Below are positions 34,035 through 43,648 of a DNA stretch of 64,000 nucleotides, piece by piece (positions within the stretch are counted from its first letter, which is position 1; every line of letters starts with the position of its first letter). The notes beneath the pieces are model-generated. The model was given only the letters and a program-made list of their open reading frames with translations, made no database searches and was not told the origin of the DNA. A program made the translations under genes and the position numbers. The stretch comes from Collimonas sp. OK307 (GTDB taxonomy: Bacteria; Pseudomonadota; Gammaproteobacteria; Burkholderiales; Burkholderiaceae_D). Location of the stretch: contig NZ_FOQI01000008.1 in the NCBI RefSeq assembly GCF_900113705.1, forward strand, positions 124,001-188,000. The letters run 5' to 3'.

Positions 34035-34085
34035 ATCGTGTGTTAGCCGTAGCTGCCCTCATCATTGTCGACTATCTATTTCTCT

Positions 34086-35327
34086 TTATTTTCCTTTAGC
34101 CATCGCTTCCATCATGCGCACCGTCAGATACAGGCGCGGCACCACGCTGTCCAGATCGGCCCATTCGTCCGACGAGTGGATGCGGTCGCCGACGATGCCC
34201 ATGCCGTCCAGCACCACCGGCTTGCCGGTCTTGGGATTGTAGGCGAAGCCGGCATCGGTGCCGTAGCGCATGGAGACCGGCGTGATCGACTTGCCGAGTT
34301 CCTTGTAGATGCTATCGGCAGTGGCTGCCAGATGATCGCTGCTGGCGTTCTTGCTGAACGGCGGACGGCGGTTTTCCACCTTGACGCTGACTTCGGTTTC
34401 AGGGATCAGCTTTTTCTGGACGATCTTGTCAGCATCGGCCTGCACGCGCTGGATCTCGCTGACGTCGGACATGCGCATGTCGGCGGTGGCGCTGGCTTTT
34501 TCAGGAATGATATTGACGCGGTCGCCGGCATTGATCACGGTCCAGTTGACGGTCGTGCCCTTGGCCGCGCTGCCCAGGTCTTTGAGCTGGATTATCTGGT
34601 TGGACAATTCGACGGCGGCGTTGCGGCCGGCTTCCGGCGCCGAGCCGGCGTGCGATGCGCGGCCCTTGACGTCGAGGTGGACGTAAGCGATGCCGTTTGT
34701 GGCCACCGTCACGACGTCGGCTTCAGGCGGTTCAAACACCAATACGTAGTCTTGGCCGGACGCCAGTTTGGCGATCATGTCGCGCGAACCGAGAGAGCTT
34801 TTTTCTTCGTCCGGATTAAACAGCACGGTGAGTGTCTTGTAATCCTTAAAGCCCCGTTCGCGCGCGATATCCAGCGCATAAACGATCAGCAGCGCACCGC
34901 CCTTGGCATCGGCTACGCCCGGGCCGAAGGCCTTGTTGCCGACGATCTTGAACGGACGCTTGGCCGCTTCACCGACGCCGAACACAGTGTCGTAGTGGAT
35001 CATCAACATGATGTTCTTGGTACCTGCACCTTGCAACTTGCCGATCACCATCTTGCCCGCAGCCGGCGGTGCGGCGACGATCTCGACGCTGGCGCCGACT
35101 TCCTTCAGGCGCTGGGCCAGCACGGCTTCGACCTGTGCCAGCCCTTTGGCGTCGTCGGTGCCGGAATCGATGTTAACCAGCGTAGCCAGGTCCTTGACCA
35201 GGACCTCCTTGCGCTTTTGCGCGGCCTGCAGCAGGGCCTGGTCAGCCTGGGCGGTCTGAGCAAAGGAAACGGCGGAAGTGGTGCAGCACAAGGCGACAAC
35301 CAGCGATATCAGGTGTTTTTTCTTCAT
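34086..35327 (-). CDS. M20-family metallopeptidase, carboxypeptidase G2-like
   Basis: The 413-residue exported enzyme starts MKKKHLISLVVALCCTTSAV, a Sec signal peptide cut near SFA-QTAQA. The two-zinc site is visible: His in MIHYDTVF, Asp in GPGVADAKGG, the Glu pair in NPDEEKSS, and later residues in the dimerisation domain and HSSDEWAD. This matches glutamate carboxypeptidase (CPG2), which cleaves C-terminal glutamate from folates and peptides in the periplasm. The start at 35327 (not the longer in-frame one) fits the signal peptide. Confidence 0.9.
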   Translation of the reverse strand: MKKKHLISLVVALCCTTSAVSFAQTAQADQALLQAAQKRKEVLVKDLATLVNIDSGTDDAKGLAQVEAVLAQRLKEVGASVEIVAAPPAAGKMVIGKLQGAGTKNIMLMIHYDTVFGVGEAAKRPFKIVGNKAFGPGVADAKGGALLIVYALDIARERGFKDYKTLTVLFNPDEEKSSLGSRDMIAKLASGQDYVLVFEPPEADVVTVATNGIAYVHLDVKGRASHAGSAPEAGRNAAVELSNQIIQLKDLGSAAKGTTVNWTVINAGDRVNIIPEKASATADMRMSDVSEIQRVQADADKIVQKKLIPETEVSVKVENRRPPFSKNASSDHLAATADSIYKELGKSITPVSMRYGTDAGFAYNPKTGKPVVLDGMGIVGDRIHSSDEWADLDSVVPRLYLTVRMMEAMAKGK

Positions 35328-35646
35328 GTGTCTCTCGTGGAATTGATTATTGAAGAGGTGGGCGTAAATCGATGATGGTAACTTAACACTATAGCAGCAA
35401 ATTGACGGCTGAAATACTGTGCTGAGCGCCGCCGTCGGGGCGCCGCTGACCGGGCCATGACGAGACATTGATACACGTAGCGTAAAATATCGCGAAATTG
35501 GACTGGCAAGCCCGAAGCCGACTATGGCGAAAAAACTGTCAGGCTTTCCAATCTGGCAAACAAACCGCGATTGAACGGTGAACCGCACGATTGCCAACCG
35601 GCTCTTTCCAAGTTGTTTTGGGAGGAGTTAACTCAATAAAATTTTG
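35328..35646. other. 319-bp divergent intergenic region
   Basis: It lies between the carboxypeptidase G2-like gene (minus) and the LysE gene (plus) and should contain both promoters. GGGAGGAG lies about 20 bp before the LysE start. No repeat, RNA or convincing operator was seen. Confidence 0.4.
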
Positions 35647-36246
35647 ATGACATCTGATTTCAACTTTCCTATTTTTGCGCTGAGCACTGCGGTCATCCTC
35701 CTGACGCCCGGGCCGACCAACACCTTACTGGCGGCGGCGGGCCTGGAACGAGGGGGCAGAGGCGCATTACCTCTCATTGCATGCGAGCTTTTTGGCTACC
35801 TGATTGCGATCTCTGTCTGGGGGGCAGTGCTTGCGCCCTTGCAAAGCAGTTATCCGTGGGTAGCGATCCTCGCACGCGCCGCCAGCAGTCTCTACCTGGT
35901 CTACATTGCGGTGACGGTATGGCGAGCGGCATCCATGCTGCCGACACCGAGACAACGGTCGATTGGTCCCAAGGCCTTATTCATGGCAACCCTTCTCAAT
36001 CCAAAGGCCCTCCTTTTTTCATCCGCGATTTTCCCCAGCGTCGCGTCTGACAATATGCAGGTCTATTTGACAGCGACGGCACTGTTTTCTGCCCTGTTGA
36101 TACCTATCGGCATCGCTTGGACCATGTTCGGGGCAGCGTTAGCCAACGGGCGCTTGAGGTTTATGGACCGGGTCAAGTTGCAGCGTGCAACTGCATTGCT
36201 GCTTTGTGCGTTCTCGGCGTCAGTCGCCTGGGCTACTTTTCATTGA
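35647..36246 (+). CDS. LysE-family translocator
   Basis: A 199-residue amino-acid exporter (RhtB/LysE family): STAVILLTPGPTNTLLAAAG is the family motif in helix 1, followed by LYLVYIAVTVWRAAS and ALFMATLLNPKALLFSSAI. Six helices are predicted. The start at 35647 (ATG) lies one codon after a TTG. It is a single gene; the exported amino acid is unknown. Confidence 0.9.
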   Translation: MTSDFNFPIFALSTAVILLTPGPTNTLLAAAGLERGGRGALPLIACELFGYLIAISVWGAVLAPLQSSYPWVAILARAASSLYLVYIAVTVWRAASMLPTPRQRSIGPKALFMATLLNPKALLFSSAIFPSVASDNMQVYLTATALFSALLIPIGIAWTMFGAALANGRLRFMDRVKLQRATALLLCAFSASVAWATFH

Positions 36247-36449
36247 GTTCAATCAGTGGCGTGGACTCAGGAAGCATTCAGGCTAACAGACCTATATCCG
36301 GAAGCTGCGGCGAATTCAAGCGGTCGTTGATTGACGAACATGATTAAGTATGCGATCTTAAAGCCTATGAAATTTTTCTATGCACAAGCTTCAGCGATTA
36401 TTCGCACCATTCAAACAATGGTGGGATAGCGTTTGTTTTGCAGTAGCTA

Positions 36450-36476
36450 AAACCCGCCCTCGAGGCGGTTTTTTTT
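36450..36476 (+). terminator. Rho-independent terminator with 8-T run
   Basis: CCGCC (36454-36458) pairs with GGCGG (36464-36468) around CTCGA, followed by eight T residues (36469-36476). It lies 200 bp after the LysE gene and 41 bp before the kinase start. It could end the LysE transcript or a short transcript of its own. Confidence 0.75.
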
Positions 36477-36517
36477 CGGCTGCTTCTTGGGATTCCCCAA
36501 GTAAACAGGAGGTGTGA

Positions 36518-37024
36518 ATGGGATCGAAGACGCAAGAAACGAAAACCGACGTGCCAACTCTGCACATGATCTGCGGAAAAATCGCGTCTGGAAAATCGAC
36601 GTTGACCCGCCAACTCGCTGACAAGCCGAAAACATTGCTCATCAGTGAAGATGAATGGTTGAGCCGGCTCTATCCAGGCGACATAAACACAGTGAGCGAT
36701 TATGTCCGTTGCGCGGCCAGACTTCGCGACATCATGGGTAGTCACATTGAACAACTGCTTCGCACCGGAAATTCAGTCGTCCTGGACTTTCCGGCGAATA
36801 CACCAGCCATCCGCCAATGGATGCGGGATATCTTTAGCAATGCCGGCGCGGCCCATTGCCTCCATTATCTGAACGTCTCGGATGAAGAGTGCAAAACACG
36901 TTTGCGTCGCCGCAATGAAGACGGCTCGCATCGATTCACGACAAGCGAAGCGGAATTCGATACGATCACCCGCTACTTTGTTGCACCGTCTGCCGGTGAG
37001 GGTTTTAATGTCGTCGAGGCTTGA
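36518..37024 (+). CDS. P-loop AAA/zeta-toxin-like kinase
   Basis: A 168-residue kinase-like ATPase. The Walker A is GKIASGKST (residues 20-28), with LLISEDEWLSRLYPGDI as the conserved acidic block, then SVVLDFPANTPAIRQWMRDI and NVSDEECKTRLRRRNEDG, as in small AAA_33 kinases. AGGAGGTG is well placed before the ATG. The family includes predicted nucleoside or sugar kinases of unknown substrate; here the partner is unknown. Confidence 0.87.
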   Translation: MGSKTQETKTDVPTLHMICGKIASGKSTLTRQLADKPKTLLISEDEWLSRLYPGDINTVSDYVRCAARLRDIMGSHIEQLLRTGNSVVLDFPANTPAIRQWMRDIFSNAGAAHCLHYLNVSDEECKTRLRRRNEDGSHRFTTSEAEFDTITRYFVAPSAGEGFNVVEA

Positions 37025-37035
37025 TGTAGCAACTT

Positions 37036-37062
37036 GCAACTTGCAGCTTGGCTGCAAGTTGC
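37036..37062. repeat. Perfect 12-bp hairpin GCAACTTGCAGC
   Basis: The arms 37036-37047 and 37051-37062 are perfect reverse complements with a TTG loop. It starts 12 bp after the kinase stop. There is no T-run after it, so it is not a standard terminator. It may protect the mRNA 3' end. Confidence 0.6.
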
Positions 37063-37214
37063 TGCCTAAACCTGATCCTGACGCGATTCGGCTTGAACCC
37101 GATGATATCCATCTATACTACAAGCTTGAGTAATACAACAGCTGTTGGTCTGTGGGCAACTGTAATCGCAGCATGCCGTAAGCCGCAACCTGCAAGCGAC
37201 AGGAAATAAAGCAT

Positions 37215-37778
37215 ATGAAACGACGCAAACTGATGAAGTCCCTATTGGCGATTGGCGCGCTGGTTGTTGCCACTACCGCCTGGGCTGGTTACAACATCTG
37301 GTCCAATGAGTATACGTTTTCGCAAAAGCAACTGCAGACCGCTATCGACAGCAAGTTTCCGCAGCGGTTGCGCTATGCGGAAGTATTCAATGTCGGCCTG
37401 AGGAATCCGCGCCTGACCCTCAATCCGGCGCAAAACCGCGTGCTCACGCGGGTGAATGTCGACGTGGTCAGTCCGCTGCTGCTGGCTGCGCCGTTGAATG
37501 GCACCATTACCTTGAGTAGCGGTTTGCGGTATGACAAAGCGACACGTGCCATCCTGTTGGATAACCCGACCGTCGATAGCATCGATTTCAATGGTGTGCC
37601 GGCGCAATACAAGCCGCAGCTGAGCCAGATCGGCGCCGCCGTGGCGGAGCAGGTATTGAAGGATTATCCGATCTATACGTTCACCAGCGACGAGCTGCGT
37701 TTAAGCGGGAAGACCTTTGAGCCCGGTGCGATCACGGTGCAGTCTGAGGGCATTGCGGTAGAAATCAACGAGTCTTGA
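37215..37778 (+). CDS. DUF1439-family exported protein (YceB-like)
   Basis: The 187-residue protein starts with a Lys/Arg-rich signal (MKRRKLMKSLLAIGALVVAT, cut near AWA-GYN) and continues NEYTFSQKQLQTAIDSKFPQ, NPRLTLNPAQNRVLTRVNVD and LSGKTFEPGAITVQSEGIAV. This is the YceB-like DUF1439 family of envelope proteins with a lipid-binding-like fold; there is no lipobox here. Its end overlaps the convergent GNAT gene by 14 bp. Confidence 0.85.
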   Translation: MKRRKLMKSLLAIGALVVATTAWAGYNIWSNEYTFSQKQLQTAIDSKFPQRLRYAEVFNVGLRNPRLTLNPAQNRVLTRVNVDVVSPLLLAAPLNGTITLSSGLRYDKATRAILLDNPTVDSIDFNGVPAQYKPQLSQIGAAVAEQVLKDYPIYTFTSDELRLSGKTFEPGAITVQSEGIAVEINES

Positions 37779-38604
37779 TAAAGGTCGATTTGGTGTAAGC
37801 CAGGCTAAAGCCGGCGCGTTCAGTGTTGCGCGCGCTGGTGTTGGCCGGTCTGGCGGTGACGCCGGCGAGAGCACAGCTGGCATTGCGGGCCGCGGTCAGC
37901 CTGGCCCTCAGGAGGGCCAGTTGAATTCCACGTCCTCGATACGCCGGCAGCGTGCTGGCGATATACAAATGCGCAAGTAATCCCGAAGCTGTTTCGATCA
38001 GGCTCATGCCGGCGGTACCGGCTACTTTGCCGTCTATGGTTGCGGCGAACAGAAGCGTATCGCTTCGCTGCAGCGCTATCTGCGCCAGCGTTTCCAGTAA
38101 AACGGCAGGACGATTTACCGCTTGCACGGAAAATCCGGCGACTGAGTCGCTGACGAATGTAGCTTCGACAAATGCTCTATCGGTGATTATTTCGATCCCG
38201 CTCCCGCCATGTTCCGCAGCGTAGGTATCCGTCGGCGCCAGCTCGCGCACGTAAGTGTTGCTGAAAGCGTTGACGGAATATCCGCGCTCGGCCAGGACTG
38301 CAAGCGTGCTGCCGTCGGTGTGAGGGCAGACATCGATGTGCGTCTCCAGTCCCTGCGCGGCATAGATGCTTTCCAGTTGCGCAAGTTCATCGGTGTTCAC
38401 CGCTACTCCCATCCCCAGCCCTGTGACGTGATTGAGTTTGCGTCCGAACACCGGATCCGTCACCGCAGCGATGCCGCCGCAGATGGCAATGACGCGGGAT
38501 TTTTCGTATCCGCGTAACTGGCTGCAGGCGGCAACTTGCCGGTTCAAATGTGTCGCTTCAGCTTGTTCAAGTGCTTGGACGAGTTCCGGGCCGGTCAGGA
38601 TCAT
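37765..38604 (-). CDS. GNAT-family acetyltransferase
   Basis: The 279-residue protein has an N-terminal unassigned domain (about 1-150) and a C-terminal GNAT domain. The acetyl-CoA loop reads STLPAYRGRGIQLALLRARL (R-G-x-G) and the closing part ARPANTSARNTERAGFSLAY. The two-domain layout resembles self-standing acetyltransferases that modify small molecules. It converges on the DUF1439 gene with a 14-bp overlap. Confidence 0.88.
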   Translation of the reverse strand: MILTGPELVQALEQAEATHLNRQVAACSQLRGYEKSRVIAICGGIAAVTDPVFGRKLNHVTGLGMGVAVNTDELAQLESIYAAQGLETHIDVCPHTDGSTLAVLAERGYSVNAFSNTYVRELAPTDTYAAEHGGSGIEIITDRAFVEATFVSDSVAGFSVQAVNRPAVLLETLAQIALQRSDTLLFAATIDGKVAGTAGMSLIETASGLLAHLYIASTLPAYRGRGIQLALLRARLTAARNASCALAGVTARPANTSARNTERAGFSLAYTKSTFIKTR

Positions 38605-38647
38605 GGTGAGTCGGGATGGTGGTTTTGAGAGATTGGTCGCCGTGAAA

Positions 38648-39607
38648 TCAAGCGTTGGTGATTGTATCTGATGTATCCGAGTAGATCATTTGCCGCGACT
38701 CTCCCATCAGGAACGCTCGATTAGGCTCAATCACTTCCCGCAGGTAACGCCAGAGTGCGGCAACCCGCGCCACATTGCGGGTTTCGGTGGCGGCTACCAG
38801 CCAGAATGCGCGTTGGATATCGACCTGGCCATCCAGCACCGGCACCAGGTCGTCGCTTTGCTGGGCCAGAAAGCAGGGCAGGATCGCCAGTCCCTGGCCA
38901 CTGCGGGCTGCAGTGTATTGGGCGATCACACTGGTGCTGCGAAAGGCGCGGAATGCCGCCGGTGCGACATTGTCCTTGTAGCGGAGCTCTTCGCTGAATA
39001 CCAGATCGTCAACATAGCCGATGAACGCATGGTTGTTCAAATCCTGCACCGTCTTGATCGGCGCGTGATTTGCCAGGTAAGACGGCGTGGCGTACAACTT
39101 CAGCAAATAGTCGGTCAGTTTGGTGACCACGTAGTTGCCGCTTTGCGGACGTTCGATGGTGACGCCGATGTCGGCTTCGCGCTTGGACAGGTTGACGAAG
39201 CGCGGCACCGGCAGCAAATCGACGGTGATGTGCGGATGCCGTGCGCAAAAATGCGCCAGATGCGGCGCCAGCACAAAAGTGCCGAAACCTTCGGTGGCGC
39301 CGAGCCGGACTTGTCCCGATAGCAGACGGTTGTGGCCGCTCAATTCTTCCGCTGCGGCATACACCGTGCTCTCGACCCGTTCCGCATATTCGATCAGGCG
39401 GTGGCCTTCGGCGGTCAGCGTGTAACCCTGGTTGTTGCGTTCGAACAGCTGGCTGCCGACTTGTTCTTCAAAGCGGCGCATGCGCCGCGAGACGGTCGAG
39501 TGGTCGATGCCGAGTTTTTTTGCCGCTTCGACCAGCCCCTGGCTGCGGGTCAACTCCAGGAAAACCCGCAGGTTATCCCAATCTAGCATGGCGTTTGTTG
39601 ATTTCAT
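38648..39607 (-). CDS. LysR-family transcriptional regulator
   Basis: A 319-residue LysR protein. The helix-turn-helix spans LVEAAKKLGIDHSTVSRRMR and QLFERNNQGYTLTAEG. The start at 39607 (MKSTNAMLDWDNLRVFLELT) is supported by AGGACACAC. It is divergent from the substrate-binding-protein/mmsA/mmsB genes, and the 155-bp gap contains a GGAA...TTCC dyad (39646-39665). It is therefore the probable regulator of that operon. Confidence 0.9.
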   Translation of the reverse strand: MKSTNAMLDWDNLRVFLELTRSQGLVEAAKKLGIDHSTVSRRMRRFEEQVGSQLFERNNQGYTLTAEGHRLIEYAERVESTVYAAAEELSGHNRLLSGQVRLGATEGFGTFVLAPHLAHFCARHPHITVDLLPVPRFVNLSKREADIGVTIERPQSGNYVVTKLTDYLLKLYATPSYLANHAPIKTVQDLNNHAFIGYVDDLVFSEELRYKDNVAPAAFRAFRSTSVIAQYTAARSGQGLAILPCFLAQQSDDLVPVLDGQVDIQRAFWLVAATETRNVARVAALWRYLREVIEPNRAFLMGESRQMIYSDTSDTITNA

Positions 39608-39762
39608 TTGTGTGTCCTGGCTGTGCATAAATGCAAAGCTATTGTGGAATATTATCTATTGTTCCAATAATAATGCACATGCAGAATGTCTCTACAGAAA
39701 ATTTTATAAAAACGATTGTAGGAGTGGCATTGCATGCCCACCCTGCAAAACAGGAGACAACG

Positions 39763-40992
39763 ATGTTGACAAAGCGCCACCAGCTGCTTGCACGATGTTC
39801 GGCCGTGATCTTTTCGTTATCGGGTTTGCTAACCGCAGGCCATGCCTTGGCCCAGGATAGCGATGTCTATAAGGTCGGCATCCTGACCGACATGTCGGGG
39901 CCGTATTCGGCGATGGGCGGGCCGGGTTCGGTGGTAGCGGCCAAGATGGCAATCGAGGATTGCATGAAGGCCGAATGCAAAGGTATGAAAATCGAACTGC
40001 TCACTGCAGACCATCAGAACAAGGCTGACATCGGCGCCTCCAAGGCACGCGAGTGGATCGACCGCGACAAGGTCGACGCCATCGCCGACCTGACCAATTC
40101 TTCAGTGGCGCTGGCGGTCCAGCGCTTGGTTCGCGACAAGGGCGGCATCGCCATGTACAGCGGCCCGGCAACTACCGTGCTGACCCATGCGGAATGCGCG
40201 CCTGGCGGCTTCCATTGGATGTTTGATACCTACTCGCAAGCAGCCGGGGCCGCTGCCGCGTTGACCAAGATGGGGCAGAAATCCTGGTATTTTGTCACCG
40301 TCGATTACGCCTTCGGCCAGTCGCTGGAGAAAGATGCCGGCGATGTCGTCAAGAGCCTGGGCGGCACCGTGGTCGGATCGGTTCGCCATCCTTTGAACGC
40401 CAGCGACCTGTCGTCGTTCCTGTTGCAGGCACAGAGTTCGAAGGCGCAAGTAATCGGCCTGGCCAATGGCGGCCAGGATACCGTCAATGCAATCAAGCAA
40501 GCACGTTCGTTCGGCATCGGTACCAAGAACCAGCGGTTGGCGGCGTTGCTGGTGTTCTTGTCGGATGTGCATGCGCTCGGCCTGAACGATGCGCAAGGCT
40601 TGATTTATACCGACGGTTTCTATTGGGATTACGATAACGATACGCGCGCTTTTTCCAAGCGTTTCGAAGCACTCTATAAAGGCAACAAACCGACCATGGT
40701 GCATGCCGGCGTCTATTCCAGCGTCTATCACTATCTGAAAGCGGCGGCCGCTACCAAATCGCACGATTGGAAAGTGGTGACCCAGAAAATGCGTGAAATC
40801 CCTATCCATGACGCCGTCATGCGCAACGCCTCTATCCGTCCGGATGGCCGTGTGATCCATGACATGTATCTGTATCAGGTTAAAACGCCGGCCGAATCGA
40901 AAGCTCCTTGGGATTACCTGAAGCTGCTATCGACGATTCCGGCGCAGCAGGCTTTCAAACCGATGGATGCTTCCTGTCCTTTGGTTAAGTAA
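39763..40992 (+). CDS. ABC-type substrate-binding protein (LivJ-like), orphan
   Basis: The 409-residue secreted protein opens with MLTKRHQLLARCSAVIFSLS, a signal peptide cut near ALA-QDS. It continues YKVGILTDMSGPYSAMGGPG, the amino-acid/amide-binding type 1 fold of LivJ-like proteins. AGGAGACAACG supports the ATG at 39763. No permease or ATPase genes are nearby, so it must work with a distant ABC complex or as a sensor. It is the first gene before mmsA and mmsB. Confidence 0.9.
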   Translation: MLTKRHQLLARCSAVIFSLSGLLTAGHALAQDSDVYKVGILTDMSGPYSAMGGPGSVVAAKMAIEDCMKAECKGMKIELLTADHQNKADIGASKAREWIDRDKVDAIADLTNSSVALAVQRLVRDKGGIAMYSGPATTVLTHAECAPGGFHWMFDTYSQAAGAAAALTKMGQKSWYFVTVDYAFGQSLEKDAGDVVKSLGGTVVGSVRHPLNASDLSSFLLQAQSSKAQVIGLANGGQDTVNAIKQARSFGIGTKNQRLAALLVFLSDVHALGLNDAQGLIYTDGFYWDYDNDTRAFSKRFEALYKGNKPTMVHAGVYSSVYHYLKAAAATKSHDWKVVTQKMREIPIHDAVMRNASIRPDGRVIHDMYLYQVKTPAESKAPWDYLKLLSTIPAQQAFKPMDASCPLVK

Positions 40993-41098
40993 GGCAAACA
41001 CAGCAGGGTGTTCTATGCTGTAGAAAGAACCAGCAAAAATCAGCAAGAACGCCGATTATCTTTTAATTGCAATTGTCATATTGTTGAAGGAAGTCATC

Positions 41099-42619
41099 AT
41101 GTCAGCTACCAACGCAGCTACCAATATCCCTAATGTTCCCCTCTACATCGGCGGCAAAGCCGTCCAGTCCACCAGCAGCGAATGGCGCGACGTCCTCAAT
41201 CCGGCAACCCAGGAAGTAGTGGCGCGGGTGCCGTTCGCCACCAAGGCAGAAGTCGATCACGCGGTGGCCAATGCCAAGCAAGCGTTTGCCAGCTGGCGTA
41301 ACACTTCGCTGGCGCAGCGCATGCGCATCATGCTCAAGTTCCAGCAGCTGTTGCGTGAAAACATGGCGCCGCTGGCCGAGCTGATTACCCGTGAGCATGG
41401 CAAAACCCTGCCGGATGCCGAGGGCGAAGTCATGCGTGGCCTGGAAGTAGTCGAGCATGCCTGCTCCATCACTTCGCTGCAGCTGGGCGAGCTGGCGGAA
41501 AACGCCGCTACCGGCGTGGATGTCTACACAATCAACCAGCCGATCGGCGTCGGCGCCGGCATCACGGCGTTCAATTTTCCGGTGATGCTGCCTTGCTTCA
41601 TGTTCCCGGTGGCGGTAGCTTGCGGCAATACCTTTATCCTCAAGCCATCCGAACAAGATCCTTCCTCGTCGCTGTTCCTGGTAGAACTGGCGCAGCAGGC
41701 CGGCTTGCCGCCGGGCGTGTTGAACGTGGTGCATGGCGGCCCGGATGTGGCCAACATGCTGTGCGATCATCCCGATATCAAGGCGATTTCCTTCATCGGG
41801 TCGACCAATGTCGGCACCCATATTTACCGCCGCGCCAGCGAGGCCGGCAAGCGCGCGCAATGCATGATGGGGGCGAAAAACCATTGCATCGTGCTGCCTG
41901 ACGCTAACAAGGATCAAGCGATCAACAATTTGCTGGGCGCGGCGTTCGGCGCTGCCGGCCAACGCTGCATGGCTAACTCGATGGTGCTGCTGGTGGGTAA
42001 GGCGCGCTCCTGGCTGCCGGAAATCGTCGAGCGTTCACGCGGCCTGAAAATCGGCCCCGGCAGTGATCGCAAGGCTGACCTCGGACCGATGGTGTCGAAG
42101 GCTGCCAAGGCGCGTACCGAGCGCCTGATCGGAACCGGCGTGGAGCAGGGCGCGCAGCTGTTGCTGGATGGCCGCAACTGCCAGGTGGTCGGTTACCCTG
42201 ACGGTAATTTCGTCGGCCCGACTATTTTTGCCGGTGTCACCGCCACGATGGATATCTATACGCAGGAAATTTTCGGACCGGCCATGTGCATAGTCGAACT
42301 GGAAACGCTGGACGACGCGATTGCGTTCATTAACGCTAACCCGAACGGTAACGGCACTTCGATCTTCACGTCATCCGGCTGGGCCGCACGCAAGTTCCAG
42401 AATGAGATCGATGTCGGCCAGGTCGGCATCAACGTGCCGATTCCGGTGCCGGTGGCGTATTTCAGCTTTACCGGTTCGCGCGCCTCCAAGCTTGGCGATC
42501 TCGGCCCTAACGGCAAACAGGCGGTGCAATTCTGGACCCAGACCAAGACCGTGACTGCGCGCTGGTTTGCACCGGATGCGGATGGCGGTGAAATCAATAC
42601 GACGATTTCCATGAAGTGA
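41099..42619 (+). CDS. mmsA: Methylmalonate-semialdehyde dehydrogenase (CoA-acylating)
   Basis: A 506-residue aldehyde dehydrogenase. The catalytic cysteine is in [20 protein letters not shown], the catalytic-pocket motif [20 protein letters not shown] is present, and [20 protein letters not shown] matches the CoA-acylating MMSDH subgroup. It turns methylmalonate (or malonate) semialdehyde into propionyl-CoA (or acetyl-CoA) and CO2. AAGGAAGTC precedes the ATG at 41099. It is next to mmsB, as in valine catabolism. Confidence 0.95.
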   Translation: MSATNAATNIPNVPLYIGGKAVQSTSSEWRDVLNPATQEVVARVPFATKAEVDHAVANAKQAFASWRNTSLAQRMRIMLKFQQLLRENMAPLAELITREHGKTLPDAEGEVMRGLEVVEHACSITSLQLGELAENAATGVDVYTINQPIGVGAGITAFNFPVMLPCFMFPVAVACGNTFILKPSEQDPSSSLFLVELAQQAGLPPGVLNVVHGGPDVANMLCDHPDIKAISFIGSTNVGTHIYRRASEAGKRAQCMMGAKNHCIVLPDANKDQAINNLLGAAFGAAGQRCMANSMVLLVGKARSWLPEIVERSRGLKIGPGSDRKADLGPMVSKAAKARTERLIGTGVEQGAQLLLDGRNCQVVGYPDGNFVGPTIFAGVTATMDIYTQEIFGPAMCIVELETLDDAIAFINANPNGNGTSIFTSSGWAARKFQNEIDVGQVGINVPIPVPVAYFSFTGSRASKLGDLGPNGKQAVQFWTQTKTVTARWFAPDADGGEINTTISMK

Positions 42620-42678
42620 TGCCGGGTGTCAGATCGGGTTACAGATCGGATTAACGATGTACTTCAGGAGATTCTGGT

Positions 42679-43572
42679 ATGAGTAGCGAAATCGTTTTTA
42701 TAGGCCTTGGCCACATGGGTTTGCCGATGGCGCTGAATCTGGTGAAAGCCGGCTGCCAGGTCAGCGGCCATGATCTGGTGGCTGCCAGCGTCGAGCAGTT
42801 CGTCGCCGGCGGCGGCAGTACCGGCAAGGATCTGGCGGCCGCACTCGGCGCCGCCAAGGTCATCATCACAATGCTGCCGGCCAGCCGCCATGTCGAAGGA
42901 GCCTATCTAGGAGCCAGCGGCATCCTGGCGCAAGCCGCGCCGGATGCCTTGCTGATCGATTGTTCGACCATCGCTCCAGACGCTGCCCGCAAGGTGGCGG
43001 CTGCGGCGCGCGATAAAGGTTTTGTCATGCTCGATGCGCCGGTCTCGGGCGGCACTGCCGGTGCTGCTGCCGGCACGCTGACCTTCATGGTCGGCGGTTC
43101 GGACGAAGGTTTTGCCTTGGCCAAGCCTTATCTGGAAAAGATGGGCAAGGCGATTTTCCATGCAGGCGACAACGGCAGCGGTCAAACCGTGAAAGTCTGC
43201 AATAACATGCTGCTGGGGATTCTGATGATCGGCACGTCCGAAGCGATCAGGCTGGGCATGGCGAACGGCATGGATCCTAAGGTGCTGTCGGAAATCATGG
43301 CGAAAAGTTCGGGCCGCAACTGGGCGCTGGAAGTGTATAACCCTTGTCCCGGCGTGATGGAAAATGCGCCGGCTTCCAAGGGTTACAGTGGTGGTTTCGG
43401 CGTCGACCTGATGTTGAAGGATCTGGGGCTGGCGGTGGAAAACTCCCTGTCCACCGGCAGCAGCGTGCCGCTGGGCGCACTGGCGCGCAACCTGTACGAC
43501 ATCCACAGCAAGAGCGGTGCCGGCGGGCTGGATTTTTCCAGTATTTTTAATATGCTGGCGAAGGCCGAATGA
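42679..43572 (+). CDS. mmsB: 3-hydroxyisobutyrate dehydrogenase
   Basis: The 297-residue dehydrogenase has GLGHMGLPMALNLVKAGCQV (NAD-binding), DAPVSGGTAGAAAGTLTFMV (substrate loop), and KVCNNMLLGILMIGTSEAI with the catalytic Lys. It oxidises 3-hydroxyisobutyrate to methylmalonate semialdehyde, the substrate of MmsA. The gene is 59 bp behind mmsA, in the same operon. A weak ribosome site (AGGAGATTCTGGT) precedes the ATG. Confidence 0.95.
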   Translation: MSSEIVFIGLGHMGLPMALNLVKAGCQVSGHDLVAASVEQFVAGGGSTGKDLAAALGAAKVIITMLPASRHVEGAYLGASGILAQAAPDALLIDCSTIAPDAARKVAAAARDKGFVMLDAPVSGGTAGAAAGTLTFMVGGSDEGFALAKPYLEKMGKAIFHAGDNGSGQTVKVCNNMLLGILMIGTSEAIRLGMANGMDPKVLSEIMAKSSGRNWALEVYNPCPGVMENAPASKGYSGGFGVDLMLKDLGLAVENSLSTGSSVPLGALARNLYDIHSKSGAGGLDFSSIFNMLAKAE

Positions 43573-43598
43573 GCTGACCGAGCTGAGTTTTGACTGGA

Positions 43599-43647
43599 CG
43601 CCGCACCTTACCGTACATGATCATCGCGGCAAGGTGTGGCGGTTTTT
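43599..43647 (+). terminator. Hairpin terminator after mmsB
   Basis: CGCCGCACCTT (43599-43609) pairs imperfectly with AAGGTGTGGCGG (43631-43642), followed by five T residues. It lies 27 bp after the mmsB stop and just before the convergent deacylase stop. Confidence 0.5.
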
Positions 43648-43648
43648 A

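Noticed and set aside
34065-35375. 436-codon open frame on the plus strand
   Set aside because: It is antisense to the clear M20 peptidase gene, whose signal peptide and zinc ligands are intact. The antisense frame has no recognisable domain and reflects GC-rich third-position bias.
36340-36429. 29-codon frame MIKYAILKPMKFF... before the terminator
   Set aside because: No ribosome site and no conserved-looking features. It is kept only as part of a possible short transcript.
37063-37133. Continuation of an out-of-frame reading (KPDPDAIRLEPDDIHLYYKLE) after the kinase gene
   Set aside because: It has no start or ribosome site of its own and begins inside the kinase gene in another frame. It is probably chance.
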